Source of the DNA: Streptomyces capitiformicae
Lineage (GTDB): Bacteria > Actinomycetota > Actinomycetes > Streptomycetales > Streptomycetaceae
DNA length: 64,000 nt
Direction: 5' to 3'
NCBI RefSeq assembly: GCF_002214185.1
Contig: NZ_CP022161.1
Coordinates: 8,563,486 to 8,627,485, forward strand
In this document: one piece after another, positions 24,829 through 32,639 of the stretch
Numbering within the stretch: position 1 is the stretch's first letter
Layout of the letters: every line of letters begins with the position of its first letter
Notes under the pieces: model-generated
What the model was told of the DNA's origin: nothing
Databases searched by the model: none
The model's input: only the letters and a program-made list of their open reading frames with translations
Position numbers and translations under genes: made by a program

Positions 24829-24926
24829 CGTCACCCGTTCGGCCCACACCACATGCGCCCCTCCTCGCATGGCGCGACCCTGCGGATGAGTTGTCCATCC
24901 GTTCGAGAACGTTCGAGGAGGCCCTC

Positions 24927-25409
24927 ATGTCCCAGTTCCAGCACAGCACCACCCCGCGCGAGACCCCCCGGTCCGACCAGACCATCTCGACGCCGACCCC
25001 GTCGTACGCGAGGCACTCCGGTTCGGCCTGGGCCCTCGGCGGCACCGTCTTCGCCGGCGTCCTCATGATGGTCGGCGGCATCATGGGCATCCTCAACGGC
25101 ATCGCGGGGATAGCCACGGACGACGTGTACACGTCCATCGGCAGCTACGTCTTCGAGTTCAGTCTCACCACCTGGGGCTGGATCCACCTCGTCATGGGCG
25201 TCGTCGTCACCGTCACCGGCTGGGGCATCCTCCAGGGCAAGGACTGGGCCCGCGGCCTGGGCATGGCCTTCGCGTCCCTCTTCGCCATCGAGTACTTCAT
25301 GTTCCTCCCCTACGCCCCCGTCTGGTCCGTCATCGCGATCGCCGTAGCCGTCTTCGTGATGTGGTCCCTGGCCACGTCCCACGACCGCGACCGCGACACC
25401 ACGACGTAG
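24927..25409 (+). CDS. Four-helix membrane protein, DUF7144-like
   Basis: 160 residues; GAGGAGG before the ATG. A polar N-terminus of about 30 residues precedes four membrane helices (ALGGTVFAGVLMMVGGIMGI, WGWIHLVMGVVVTVTGWGI, LGMAFASLFAIEYFMFLPY, VWSVIAIAVAVFVMWSL) with the typical GKDWARGLG loop. Such proteins are frequent in Streptomyces and probably stress-related, but no activity is known. GTTCGAGAAC/GTTCGAGG half-repeats lie just upstream. Confidence 0.75.
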   Translation: MSQFQHSTTPRETPRSDQTISTPTPSYARHSGSAWALGGTVFAGVLMMVGGIMGILNGIAGIATDDVYTSIGSYVFEFSLTTWGWIHLVMGVVVTVTGWGILQGKDWARGLGMAFASLFAIEYFMFLPYAPVWSVIAIAVAVFVMWSLATSHDRDRDTTT

Positions 25410-25463
25410 ACAGCCGACCGGGGCGCCCCCTCCGCCAGTTGTCGTCCGTCCGACTTTGCTCGG

Positions 25464-25847
25464 TCATGCCTCGTCGAAGCACAGGCAGAAGGGGTGTCCG
25501 GCGGGGTCGAACAGCACCCGGACGTTCTCCTGTGGCTGGAACTCCGCCACAGTGGCGCCCAAGGCGACTGCCTCGGCAACCGCCGCGTCCAGATCGCCGA
25601 CCTGGAAGTCGAAGTGCATCATCGGGCGCTGCTCCCCGTCGACCGGAGGCCACACCGGAGCCCGATAGCCGTCCGCCTGCTGAAACACGAAGAACGGTCC
25701 CTGCGGAGAGGCGGCGACGACGGCCGTCCCCGGCTCCTCGTGCCCGATGTGCCAACCGAGGAGTTCGGCGTAGAACTTCGCCAAGCCGCCGGGGTCGGGC
25801 GCTTCGATCGTCGTTCCCCACCACATGCCACCGCTTCGAGATCTCAT
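25464..25847 (-). CDS. VOC-family (glyoxalase/bleomycin-resistance fold) protein
   Basis: 127 residues from the ATG at 25847; an ATG at 25826 is equally possible. The two beta-alpha-beta-beta-beta halves are visible: IEAPDPGGLAKFYAELLGW and MMHFDFQVGDLDAAVAEAV, ending RVLFDPAGHPFCLCFD. Candidate metal ligands are the His in MHFDF and late acidic residues. The family contains dioxygenases and antibiotic-binding proteins; the substrate cannot be told. It stands alone. Confidence 0.8.
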   Translation of the reverse strand: MRSRSGGMWWGTTIEAPDPGGLAKFYAELLGWHIGHEEPGTAVVAASPQGPFFVFQQADGYRAPVWPPVDGEQRPMMHFDFQVGDLDAAVAEAVALGATVAEFQPQENVRVLFDPAGHPFCLCFDEA

Positions 25848-25947
25848 CCCGGCAGCCTGCCTCACGCTCATGTTCCTGTCGCGGGCCCGTCGAGGGTCAC
25901 GTGACATCGACGCGGTCGGCCTTGGCGAAACCCGAAGGCACAGGACG

Positions 25948-26011
25948 ATTGGCGGATCTGTCCCAGCGACACGCCGCAAACGGGCCGGGCCACTGAGACA
26001 GAACCGCCAAT
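25948..26011. repeat. Dispersed hairpin repeat, copy 1
   Basis: ATTGGCGGATCTGTC (25948-25962) pairs with 25997-26011 at 14 of 15 positions, spacer 34. The flanking bases (GGCGAAACCCGA before, GCAGCATCC after) also resemble those at copy 2 (29872-29935). There is no gene inside. The region 25848-26280 otherwise holds no convincing gene. Confidence 0.6.
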
Positions 26012-26280
26012 TGGAGCGGGGTCGCAACCGAGCTCGCAGTCGGCAGCATCCGCGCCGCCCTCACGGAAGAAGGGCCACAACCGCAACCGTCTTTCCTGGT
26101 CAGGAGCCGTTTCACTTGGCGGTGGTTCAGGGGTCGTTGGGTTGTCGGCTACCCGTTGACAATCGACGTTCCCCGTGATTCCCCGCGCCGGCGGACACGG
26201 GTGGTCACGCGATCCCAGCGGCATGGCACTTGTCGCTTTTTCGGTGGTGGGTGCTGGAGGCCACAGGAGATCATGAGCTT

Positions 26281-26499
26281 ATGACTCCTGGATTACATCG
26301 CATAGCCGGCATAACAAGCGTGCTGGTCGGCATCGCCGTCGCGGCATGGCTGGTCTTCGGCTCTCCCCATGACTGGGAGGGCGGCATGAGGTGGCTACGT
26401 CACGGCTTGGCACTGGCGTCCCTGGCAGTGATCAGCTGCGGCGCACGGCTGATGTTTCCTGACAAGCAGGAAAGCACGTCCGACATGGTGTCCCGCTAG
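26281..26499 (+). CDS. Small membrane protein
   Basis: 72 residues; GGAGATC before the ATG. Two hydrophobic helices (GITSVLVGIAVAAWLVFG and HGLALASLAVISCGARLMF) separated by a short polar loop. No family recognised; it may be a leftover of a larger locus. Confidence 0.5.
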   Translation: MTPGLHRIAGITSVLVGIAVAAWLVFGSPHDWEGGMRWLRHGLALASLAVISCGARLMFPDKQESTSDMVSR

Positions 26500-26960
26500 G
26501 TCCGCGAAGCGAGCGAGGAGGAGGTACGGAAGTGCAAGCCGACCGGGCAGGCACCCTACTCCGCGGCACTTCAGCGTCTTGTGGATGCCCGTCAGACGGT
26601 CACCGAGGTGCTGGCTGAGCCGGCGTCCGCGGTTGCGGAGCCGGTGGGGAACGCGGTGGCGGGGCCGGTGGGGAACGCGGTGGCGGGGCCGGTGGGGAAC
26701 GCGGTGGCGGGGCCGGTGGGGAACGCGGTGGCGGGGCCGGTGGGGAACGCGGTGGCGGGGTCGGTGGTGCCGCGACGGGGCGAGGGTTTGACTGCGTCGC
26801 TCCTGCCCCCGACTACCAGCGGATCATGTCCGTGCTGGAGTCGGATGCGGGCCGGGAGGGCATGCGCCGCCAGCAGCTGGCCGGCCGTGACCGTGGCCGT
26901 GGGGCTTCAGGCGGTCCCTGCGAAGGTCGAGGGGACCGGTACCGAGAACTGGTCGCAGGA
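26500..26960 (+). pseudogene. Degenerate reading frame with a 24-bp minisatellite
   Basis: An open frame without a clear start reads EVRKCKPTGQAPYSAALQRLV and VDARQTVTEVLAEP, then five perfect PVGNAVAG repeats. After the repeats the sensible reading moves to another frame (DYQRIMSVLESDAGREGMRR), typical of small actinomycete proteins with a winged-helix look. Start, frame and end are all unclear, so I call it a remnant. Confidence 0.4.
26641..26760. repeat. Five perfect 24-bp tandem repeats
   Basis: The unit begins CCGGTGGGGAACGCGGTGGC and is repeated exactly five times over 120 bases, flanked by decayed partial units. It encodes Pro-Val-Gly-Asn-Ala-Val-Ala-Gly. Perfect identity implies recent expansion. 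Confidence 0.9.
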
Positions 26961-26997
26961 CAGTAGTTGCCGGAGTCACTCTCCGATAACATACCAA

Positions 26998-27014
26998 CCA
27001 GACGGTACGTCTGG
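26998..27014. promoter_or_regulatory. Palindromic operator-like site before the SCO6745-like gene
   Basis: CCAGACG-GTA-CGTCTGG, a perfect 7-3-7 inverted repeat about 74 bases upstream of the start at 27088, in an AT-richer promoter-like stretch. Its form suits a TetR-type regulator. Confidence 0.5.
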
Positions 27015-27087
27015 GGGGAGTGCCCACACGCCGTCGTGTGCTCGATGACCAGCAACGTTTCATCCGCCACAGGATGGAGAGCCCCTC

Positions 27088-27975
27088 ATGACGCAGAACA
27101 CGGACCGCGACAGCCTGGCCCTCGCACGCCAGACCTGGAGAACTCTCGAGCCCTACCACGGGGCTGTCTACTTCTCGCCCGAAGCCGCAGGCCAGTACGC
27201 CGAGTTGGGCGTGGACGCCAGGACAGGGTACTTCGCGTCCCGCTCTGCCGCGCTCGGCGCCGCTCCGGCGGATCTGGTCATCGCCACGTTCTACAATTTC
27301 AATCCCCAACTGGTGCGCCGAGCCATACCCGCGGCATGGGAAGCCGCCACGCCCGAGCGGTTCGCCGCCGCCCGGCTCACCGGGATCGATACCACGCTCC
27401 GCCGCATCCTCGGCGCGGACGTCTCCTCGCCGGCGCTGGCCCGCGCGGCGGAATTGGCCCGTACCGCGGCTGAAGTGACCGTGCGCCATCCACAAGGCCG
27501 CCCTCTCTTCGCCGCGCACGCCGCACTGCCGTGGCCGAGCGCACCCCACCTCGTGCTCTGGCACGCGCAGACTCTGCTGCGGGAGTTCCGTGGCGACGGT
27601 CACGTGGCGGCACTACTGACTGCCGGACTGAGCGGGCTCGAGTCTCTCGTCACGCACGCCGCCACAGGCGACATCGACGCAGGGGTGCTGCGCGACTCGC
27701 GGGCATGGACGCCGGAGCAGTGGGAACAGGCCGTGCAGAACCTGCGTGAGCGTGGATGGCTCGGCGACGGACCCCATTTGGCTTTGACCGAGGACGGTAC
27801 GCGGCGCAGGGCGGAGATCGAGCACACCACCGACAGGCTGGCCGCCCTCCCTTACATCACGCTCGGTCCTGCCGCCTGCGCCGAACTTCGTTCGCTGGTG
27901 AGGCCGTTCAGCCTTGCGGTCGCCAAGGAGCTCCTGCCGTGGGCAGTCGACCGCCTCAGCGAAGAGAGTGCATGA
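27088..27975 (+). CDS. SCO6745-family helix-turn-helix-like protein
   Basis: 295 residues. It opens ARQTWRTLEPYHGAVYFSPEA and continues YFASRSAALG, ATFYNFNPQLVRRAIPAAW, PLFAAHAALPWP and SRAWTPEQWEQAVQNLRERGWL, a pattern I know from the SCO6745 family. The C-terminal part resembles a winged helix (LALTEDGTRRRAEIE), so it may be a MarR-like regulator fused to a helical ligand-binding half. Monocistronic, with an operator-like palindrome upstream. Confidence 0.78.
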   Translation: MTQNTDRDSLALARQTWRTLEPYHGAVYFSPEAAGQYAELGVDARTGYFASRSAALGAAPADLVIATFYNFNPQLVRRAIPAAWEAATPERFAAARLTGIDTTLRRILGADVSSPALARAAELARTAAEVTVRHPQGRPLFAAHAALPWPSAPHLVLWHAQTLLREFRGDGHVAALLTAGLSGLESLVTHAATGDIDAGVLRDSRAWTPEQWEQAVQNLRERGWLGDGPHLALTEDGTRRRAEIEHTTDRLAALPYITLGPAACAELRSLVRPFSLAVAKELLPWAVDRLSEESA

Positions 27976-28202
27976 GAGAAGAGAGGGAGGCCGGGAATTC
28001 TCGACGGCAGGTCCCTCTCGACGACCCGCGAAGCAGCCGAGGTGCTCGTGGCACTGCCCCGGCGCACATCGCCTGGCCTGTGAAGTTGAGGCGCCTCGAC
28101 CGACACAGGCTTCTCACCTGACTGATGGTCGAGTCCGGCGTTGAGCGTCTCTCCGAGGGAGTCCATACACAGCCCGACTTGGCGGGAAGCGTCACGTAGA
28201 AG

Positions 28203-28415
28203 GTGTCCGTGGTGTGCGCCGGCAAGGGGGACGCGGAGATCGTCTTCACCCCCACCGCCGCGGGTTCGAACACCGCCGCGGGTTCGAAGAAGCCGGTTCC
28301 CTGCGACGGGGCCGTCGTCTTCCAACGCTTCGCAGCCAAGGACTCTCTCGAACTCGACGTTGAAGGGAAGCCTGGCGCAACAGGCATGGTTGCCTGGCGC
28401 ATCAACGAGGTCTGA
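28203..28415 (+). pseudogene. C-terminal remnant of a lipoprotein-like protein
   Basis: A frame with two cysteines (SVVCAGKGDAEIVFTP, PCDGAVVFQRFAAKDS) ending GKPGATGMVAWRINEV, a C-terminus I know from Streptomyces lipoproteins. A stop codon stands two codons before this segment and no signal or lipobox is present upstream. It contains an 18-bp perfect tandem repeat (28253-28288) adding NTAAGS. Probably decayed. Confidence 0.5.
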
Positions 28416-28480
28416 CTTGAAAGCTGATCTGTCGTCAGGTCGAATGTGCGGCGGCCGTTGTTCAGCGTGCCGTGCCAGCG

Positions 28481-28523
28481 GTTCCCGCTGAGGCTCACGG
28501 CGAGCGTGAGCCTCAGCGGGAAC
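28481..28523. terminator. Bidirectional terminator hairpin
   Basis: A perfect 19-bp stem (28481-28499 with 28505-28523; left arm begins GTTCCCGCTGAGG) and a 5-base loop, between the end of a rightward fragment and the end of the leftward operon at 28540. Confidence 0.85.
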
Positions 28524-28539
28524 TCGGCCATGGAGTGCG

Positions 28540-28824
28540 CTACGCGAGCGCTTGGGCGCTGCGGGTGTCGGTCTCGCGGTGCGGGTTGCCTTCCGCCGGA
28601 GTCACGCGCCAGAACGTCTCAGCTCCGGCCTTGAACTGCCGGTGCCGGGGGTTCAAGCCGGTGTGCTTGAGCACCCAGACTTCTACGGGCAGGCGTTCGC
28701 CGTCCGACGCGGGTGACTCCGAGCCGCAGGTCAGGCACACGGCCGAGTAGATGCCCTGTGGAGTGCCCTCGTCGGTCTCCGGGGTCAGAGTCCACTCGGC
28801 GGCCTTGATGATCCAGCGAGTCAC
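28540..28824 (-). CDS. DUF7848-like protein
   Basis: 94 residues from a GTG at 28824 that overlaps the upstream stop (GTGA). It begins TRWIIKAAEWTLTPETD, has a C-L-T-C pair (SAVCLTCGSES) and continues LKHTGLNPRHRQF and ETFWRVTPAEG, the pattern of DUF7848 proteins found in mobile or defence-like Streptomyces loci. Third gene of a tightly overlapped operon. Confidence 0.65.
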   Translation of the reverse strand: MTRWIIKAAEWTLTPETDEGTPQGIYSAVCLTCGSESPASDGERLPVEVWVLKHTGLNPRHRQFKAGAETFWRVTPAEGNPHRETDTRSAQALA

Positions 28825-29123
28825 AGCCGCCTCCTGCTGCGGCGGTTCGCCTCGGCCACCCTCGCGCTCAGTGCGTGCGCGGCCTCGACGACGTCGGCTG
28901 CGGGGACCGCGTCGCGGCAGTCCGGCGCGGACGGGGGCGCCGGCTGCCCGTCGAGGGCACGGCACAGCGCCGCGTGCAGGTGCTCGGCGTCGGCCAGGGA
29001 GAGCACCAGTTCGGCGTCCGTCGCGTGTTCGCCGTTCCTGGACAGCCGCAAGGGAAGGGTCAGTTGGCCCGCCTCGGTGCGGTGCACAGGGCGTCCCGGA
29101 GTCCGTTCGATGGTCCAGGTCAT
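28821..29123 (-). CDS. Hypothetical protein, middle gene of the DUF7848 operon
   Basis: 100 residues, ATG at 29123 overlapping the upstream stop (ATGA). It starts MTWTIERTPGRPVH, with a helical middle (LSLADAEHLHAALCRALDG) and a basic end (ANRRSRRRL). No family recognised; four-base overlaps on both sides make co-translation likely. Confidence 0.6.
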   Translation of the reverse strand: MTWTIERTPGRPVHRTEAGQLTLPLRLSRNGEHATDAELVLSLADAEHLHAALCRALDGQPAPPSAPDCRDAVPAADVVEAAHALSARVAEANRRSRRRL

Positions 29124-29311
29124 GACGTGCCTCCGATCCGCGCGAGGCGGTACGCGCCCCAAAGCTCCCGTCCGTCCGTACAGCCGTCCTGCGCCTTGCG
29201 CATACCCTTGCAGTGGCTGCACTTGCGGGTGTGCTCGAACCACAGGCGGTAGGCGCGCAGCATGGGGATCTCGGTCTGCCGCACAGCCGCCCCGACTCGT
29301 CCGCCACTCAT
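29120..29311 (-). CDS. Small Cys-containing protein leading the DUF7848 operon
   Basis: 63 residues. It includes LRAYRLWFEHTRKCSHCKG and a later C in KAQDGCTDGRELWGAYR, a C-x2-C-x9-C arrangement that could bind zinc. Similar short proteins occur in plasmid- and prophage-like regions of streptomycetes. Start taken at 29311; a shorter form from the inner ATG (MLRAYR) is possible. Confidence 0.5.
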   Translation of the reverse strand: MSGGRVGAAVRQTEIPMLRAYRLWFEHTRKCSHCKGMRKAQDGCTDGRELWGAYRLARIGGTS

Positions 29312-29346
29312 TGGCCCGCCTCCACGAACTCGCCTACATACAGAGC

Positions 29347-29805
29347 ATGTTGAAGATTTCCGGGCGGGGTGACCCAGCCGCGTACCGGTGGGCCGTCGAG
29401 GACGCCGAAGGCAAGATCGACGAGCTGTGCAAACTCACGGGCCACCCCGTACGCCACTCCTACAAGCTTCCCTCACAGCCTGACGTGCTGCCTCCGCCGG
29501 ACGCCATCCTTGTCGCACCCGCCACCTTCAACACCTTGAACAAGTGGGCGGCAGGCACCGCGGACACTCTCGCCCTCGGCCTGATCACCGAGGCCATCGG
29601 GCTCGGCCTGCCGATCGTTGCTCTGCCCAGTTTCAACACCGCGCAGGCCAAACACCCCGCACTCGAACGGAGCATCGCAACCCTGCGTGCGGCAGGTGTG
29701 ACTGTGCTGCTCGGCGAGGGCGGATACGTACCGCGCCCGCCTGGACAGGGCCAGCTTGACGAATACCCCTGGAACCGCGCCATATCCGCACTCGCGGCGG
29801 CCTGA
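29347..29805 (+). CDS. Flavoprotein (phosphopantothenoylcysteine decarboxylase-like), N-terminally altered
   Basis: 152 residues. From TGHPVRHSYKLP onward it matches HFCD flavoproteins: the FMN-site motif PPPDAILVAPATFNTLNKW, GLPIVALPSFNTAQAKHPALE and LLGEGGYVPRPPG. The usual first 45 or so residues, with the first beta-alpha unit that begins the FMN site, are replaced by unrelated sequence (MLKISGRGDPAAYRWAVEDA). It may be non-functional. The start is only 35 bases from a divergent operon. Confidence 0.65.
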   Translation: MLKISGRGDPAAYRWAVEDAEGKIDELCKLTGHPVRHSYKLPSQPDVLPPPDAILVAPATFNTLNKWAAGTADTLALGLITEAIGLGLPIVALPSFNTAQAKHPALERSIATLRAAGVTVLLGEGGYVPRPPGQGQLDEYPWNRAISALAAA

Positions 29806-29871
29806 CCCAAACCCGAGTGTCAGGCCCCTCTGCTCCAGGGCGCCGTGGGCGAAGCCCGACCGCACGTAACG

Positions 29872-29935
29872 ATTGGCGGATCTGTCTCAGCGACACGCGG
29901 CAAGCGGGGCAGGTCGCTGAGACGGAGCCGCCAAT
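29872..29935. repeat. Dispersed hairpin repeat, copy 2
   Basis: A 23-bp inverted repeat (29872-29894 with 29913-29935, two mismatches), beginning ATTGGCGGATCTGTCTCAGC. Homologous to copy 1 at 25948 but with longer arms. It lies in the 277-base gap after the flavoprotein gene. Confidence 0.65.
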
Positions 29936-30082
29936 TGGTGCCTGCCGTCTGAATTCGCCGGCAGCGTCCCCCAAGAGAACACCGAGGACACACCGAGGAC
30001 GCCGACACCTGCAACGGCAGCCGGGGGAACCGTCCCGAGCCCGCGCGCCGTGTATCGCCACGCCCCGGAAGGCGGGTGATCA

Positions 30083-30284
30083 CTGCTCGTGCTGGACGAA
30101 ACCGAGCTGGGCCTGCATCCGTTCGCCCTCACTGTCCTGGCGGAGTTGTTCCGTTCGGCTCCACGCGCAGCCAGGTTCTCGGCGCCACCCAGTCCGTACC
30201 CTGCTCGACCAGTTCGAGCTCGGCGAGCTCTTCGTCACCGATCGTGTGGACGGCTCGACGCAGCTCCATCGCCCGGAGCGGATG
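30083..30284 (+). pseudogene. AAA/ABC-type ATPase C-terminal fragment, frameshifted
   Basis: LLVLDETELGLHPFALTVLAEL is the Walker B/D-loop region of OLD- or SMC-like AAA ATPases (normally DEPELGLHP). The reading then shifts frame twice, passing STRSQVLGATQSV to LLDQFELGELFVTDRVDGST. Walker A and the rest are absent. A remnant only. Confidence 0.65.
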
Positions 30285-30310
30285 TCCTCAAGGCTCCACC
30301 GCCCCCAAGC

Positions 30311-30320
30311 TGTGTACACA
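30311..30320. promoter_or_regulatory. Palindrome before the toxin-antitoxin genes
   Basis: TGTGTACACA, a perfect 10-bp palindrome 24 bases upstream of the antitoxin start. Phd/YefM antitoxins repress their own operon through short palindromes with a GTAC core, so this is the probable operator. Confidence 0.6.
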
Positions 30321-30344
30321 TGGGACACTCGGTACCTTCGGTTC

Positions 30345-30611
30345 ATGACGCGGATGCCCATAGAGTCCATCCGTGACGTGCGTGCCCATCTGGCCGAGGT
30401 GGTCGAGCGGGCCGACCGGTACGACGTGCCCACGGTCATTACCCGGCGGGGCAAGGAAGTGGCCGCCGTCGTGTCGATCGAGGTGCTGCGCAGGTACCAG
30501 GAGTGGGAAGAGCGCGAGATCAACCGGATCATCGACGAACGGATGGCCAGTCCGGCGGCCGGTGTCCCGATCGAGGACGTCATGAGGGAGACACTGGCGC
30601 GCAGTGAGTGA
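30345..30611 (+). CDS. Type II antitoxin, Phd/YefM family
   Basis: 88 residues, ATG at 30345 (nine bases before an alternative ATG). The N-terminal PIESIRDVRAHLAEVVERA and TVITRRGKEVAAVVSIEVL are the Phd/YefM DNA-binding fold; the C-terminal part is the toxin-neutralising helix. It overlaps the toxin gene by eight bases, the usual arrangement. Autorepression through the TGTGTACACA site is likely. Confidence 0.88.
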   Translation: MTRMPIESIRDVRAHLAEVVERADRYDVPTVITRRGKEVAAVVSIEVLRRYQEWEEREINRIIDERMASPAAGVPIEDVMRETLARSE

Positions 30612-30870
30612 GTACCGCACCGTCGTCTTCCGGCCCGAGGCCCAGGCCGAGCTCCGCAAGATTCCCCGCGACGTGGCGCTCCGCATCCTTGCCAGGCTGA
30701 CCGAGCTGGAGACCGACCCGCTCGGCTTCAACACCACCGCACTCGTCTCCCAGCCGGACCGGCGTCGGCTGCGCGTCGGCGACTACCGCGTGGTTTACAC
30801 GATCGACAACGGCGAACTCGTGGTGTGGGTCGTCCACGTCGGACACCGTTCCACCGTCTACGACACCTGA
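30604..30870 (+). CDS. Type II toxin, RelE/ParE family
   Basis: 88 residues from a GTG at 30604. It shows the RelE layout: YRTVVFRPEAQAELRKIPRD, RRRLRVGDYRVVYTIDNG and VWVVHVGHRSTVYD. Basic residues in RRRLRVGDYR and the C-terminal His/Arg/Tyr fit an mRNA interferase acting at the ribosome. Partner of the overlapping antitoxin gene. Confidence 0.87.
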   Translation: MSEYRTVVFRPEAQAELRKIPRDVALRILARLTELETDPLGFNTTALVSQPDRRRLRVGDYRVVYTIDNGELVVWVVHVGHRSTVYDT

Positions 30871-30936
30871 TGTCAACGGCCGCACATCCTGCCGGTCCAG
30901 GCTGTCCCGAAGAGAGGCCCGTAGAGGTGAGGGGCC

Positions 30937-31101
30937 TCAGCGCCTCATGCCCGAGGCAGGCTCGTGTGCGTCCTCGAGCAGGAAGGTCTCGTCCTCCCCG
31001 AAGTCCGGGGCCTGGAAGGGGTTCGTCGCCGGAGGCGGCGATGCTGCGGTGGAACGGCGGGGCTGCCCTTCCGCAGCGGAGAACAGCGATGTCGAGTCGA
31101 T
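30937..31101 (-). pseudogene. Remnant of an unidentified gene
   Basis: A minus-strand frame reads STSLFSAAEGQPRRSTAA, then NPFQAPDFGEDETFLLEDAH, ending at a TGA at 30937. It has protein-like composition but no start or known domain, and fills the middle of the 306-base gap between the toxin gene and the gene at 31177. Three 10-bp repeats (CGTTACAGGT twice, then a variant) at 31117-31146 flank it. Confidence 0.3.
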
Positions 31102-31176
31102 GAGGGGGCCCTCTTTCGTTACAGGTCGTTACAGGTCGTTGTAGGGCCTGGCGTGCCCTGACCGGGCACAGCGGTC

Positions 31177-31398
31177 CTACAGCTTGGTCATCTTGGCGTA
31201 CGGGCTCACGATCCGCATTTGCGCCGAGCCGAAATCGACGAGCGCCGCGATTCCGTCCTCGATGCCGATCACCCGGCCGAGGCCGTACATGTCGTGTGTC
31301 ACCTGGTCGCCCACAGCGAAGTGCTTGGGAACCGGTGCGACCGGGGCCTTGAAGGGGCTCGTGGGCAAATGACGCTTCGGTGCAGCAGGCTTAGTCAT
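31177..31398 (-). CDS. Small KOW/Tudor-like protein
   Basis: 73 residues from the ATG at 31398. A basic, Pro-rich N-terminus (KPAAPKRHLPTSPFKAP) is followed by HFAVGDQVTHDMYGLGRVIGIEDGIAALVDFG, the pattern of small SH3-like barrels (KOW/CarD N-domain). Similar small proteins are common in Streptomyces; possible RNA or RNA-polymerase binding, unproven. Monocistronic. Confidence 0.72.
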   Translation of the reverse strand: MTKPAAPKRHLPTSPFKAPVAPVPKHFAVGDQVTHDMYGLGRVIGIEDGIAALVDFGSAQMRIVSPYAKMTKL

Positions 31399-31592
31399 TG
31401 CGCCCAGTATGCGCCCACGTGCATCCCTTTTGCTGTGGCCGTGCACACAGACGTGAGCACCACGACACCAACTCGTGACCATTCGTGACCGGTTGTGACC
31501 CCGCCCCCGGCGCAACCTTCGCCCCACCCGCCCCGTCATTAGAAGGAAGTGAAGTACCGAACAGCCCCGAGGTGAGCGGAGAGGCCCGGCCC

Positions 31593-32609
31593 GTGGAGAG
31601 TACGACCATCGAGCGGCCGGTGCCGGAGTCGGCGGCGCGGCGGAGGAGGCACGGCGGCAAGAAGGGGTTCGCCGTTCTGTTCCTGCTCGGCGTGACCGTG
31701 GTCGTCGGCTGTCGGGTCGCCGACATCGACGGGTTCACCCCGGTCACCCAGCTGCTGGCGTTCCTGCCGTGGCTGCTCGCCCCCACCGGACTCGCCCTGC
31801 TCCTGTCCGCCCTGGCCCGCTCCTGGACCGGGCTGACCTGGGGTGTCGTGCTGCTGGGGGCGCTCGCCTGGTACATCGAGCCGTACGGGAAGGCGGCCCA
31901 GCCGGACGGCACGCCGCTCGCCCGGGTGCGGGTGATGACGTCCAACGTGCAGTTCGGCCAGGGCACCGACGCGCTCATCAGGGCCGTGGACCGCGACCGC
32001 CCCGACATCGTGTTCGTCGAGGAGTGCCAGGCCACCTGCATGGCCGACCTCCGCGACACCTTCGGCGACCTCAGCGGCGAGAATCCGGCGTATCCGTATC
32101 GCCAGGCCGTCGAGGGTTACGGGTCCGACGGCTCCGTCATCCTCAGCCGCTTCCCCCTCAAGGCCGCTGATCCGATCCCCGCCACCATGGGCATGCCCGG
32201 CGCCGTCGCCGACGTCGAGGGCAACCCCGTACGGCTGCGACTGGCGCACCCCATGCCGCCCCTGCCGGGGGAGCTCGGCACCTGGCGGCGGGAGCTGGGC
32301 GCGCTGCGCGCGGACGCGGCGGCGGACACCCGCACCCCGACGATCATCGCCGGGGACTTCAACGCCACCCAGGACCACGCGGCCTTCCGCGCCCTCCTCG
32401 ACACCGGCCTCAGCGACGCCGCCCGGCTGCTCGGGGAGGACCGCACCCCGACCTGGCCCGCCCGCACGACCCCGACGATCGGCGCCCAGATCGATCACGT
32501 CCTCGTCTCGGCCAAGGACTTCTCCGCCCGCAAGGTCCGCTTCCAGGAACTCTCCGGCACCGACCACCACGCGGTCACCGTCGACCTCACCCTCCACCAG
32601 CGGAAATGA
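31593..32609 (+). CDS. Membrane-anchored endonuclease/exonuclease/phosphatase-family protein
   Basis: 338 residues from a GTG at 31593, chosen for GGAGAGG just upstream; in-frame starts up to 31485 exist. Three membrane helices (residues about 22-90: GFAVLFLLGVTVVVGC, LLAFLPWLLAPTGLALLLSA, WGVVLLGALAWYIEP) precede a DNase-I-fold domain outside the membrane: VRVMTSNVQFGQ, VFVEECQ, IIAGDFNATQDH and ELSGTDHHAVTVDL carry the metal- and phosphate-binding residues. It may hydrolyse phosphodiesters or phospholipids. Confidence 0.85.
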   Translation: MESTTIERPVPESAARRRRHGGKKGFAVLFLLGVTVVVGCRVADIDGFTPVTQLLAFLPWLLAPTGLALLLSALARSWTGLTWGVVLLGALAWYIEPYGKAAQPDGTPLARVRVMTSNVQFGQGTDALIRAVDRDRPDIVFVEECQATCMADLRDTFGDLSGENPAYPYRQAVEGYGSDGSVILSRFPLKAADPIPATMGMPGAVADVEGNPVRLRLAHPMPPLPGELGTWRRELGALRADAAADTRTPTIIAGDFNATQDHAAFRALLDTGLSDAARLLGEDRTPTWPARTTPTIGAQIDHVLVSAKDFSARKVRFQELSGTDHHAVTVDLTLHQRK

Positions 32610-32639
32610 CGCCACCTGGTCCGTCGCGATAATGGCCCC

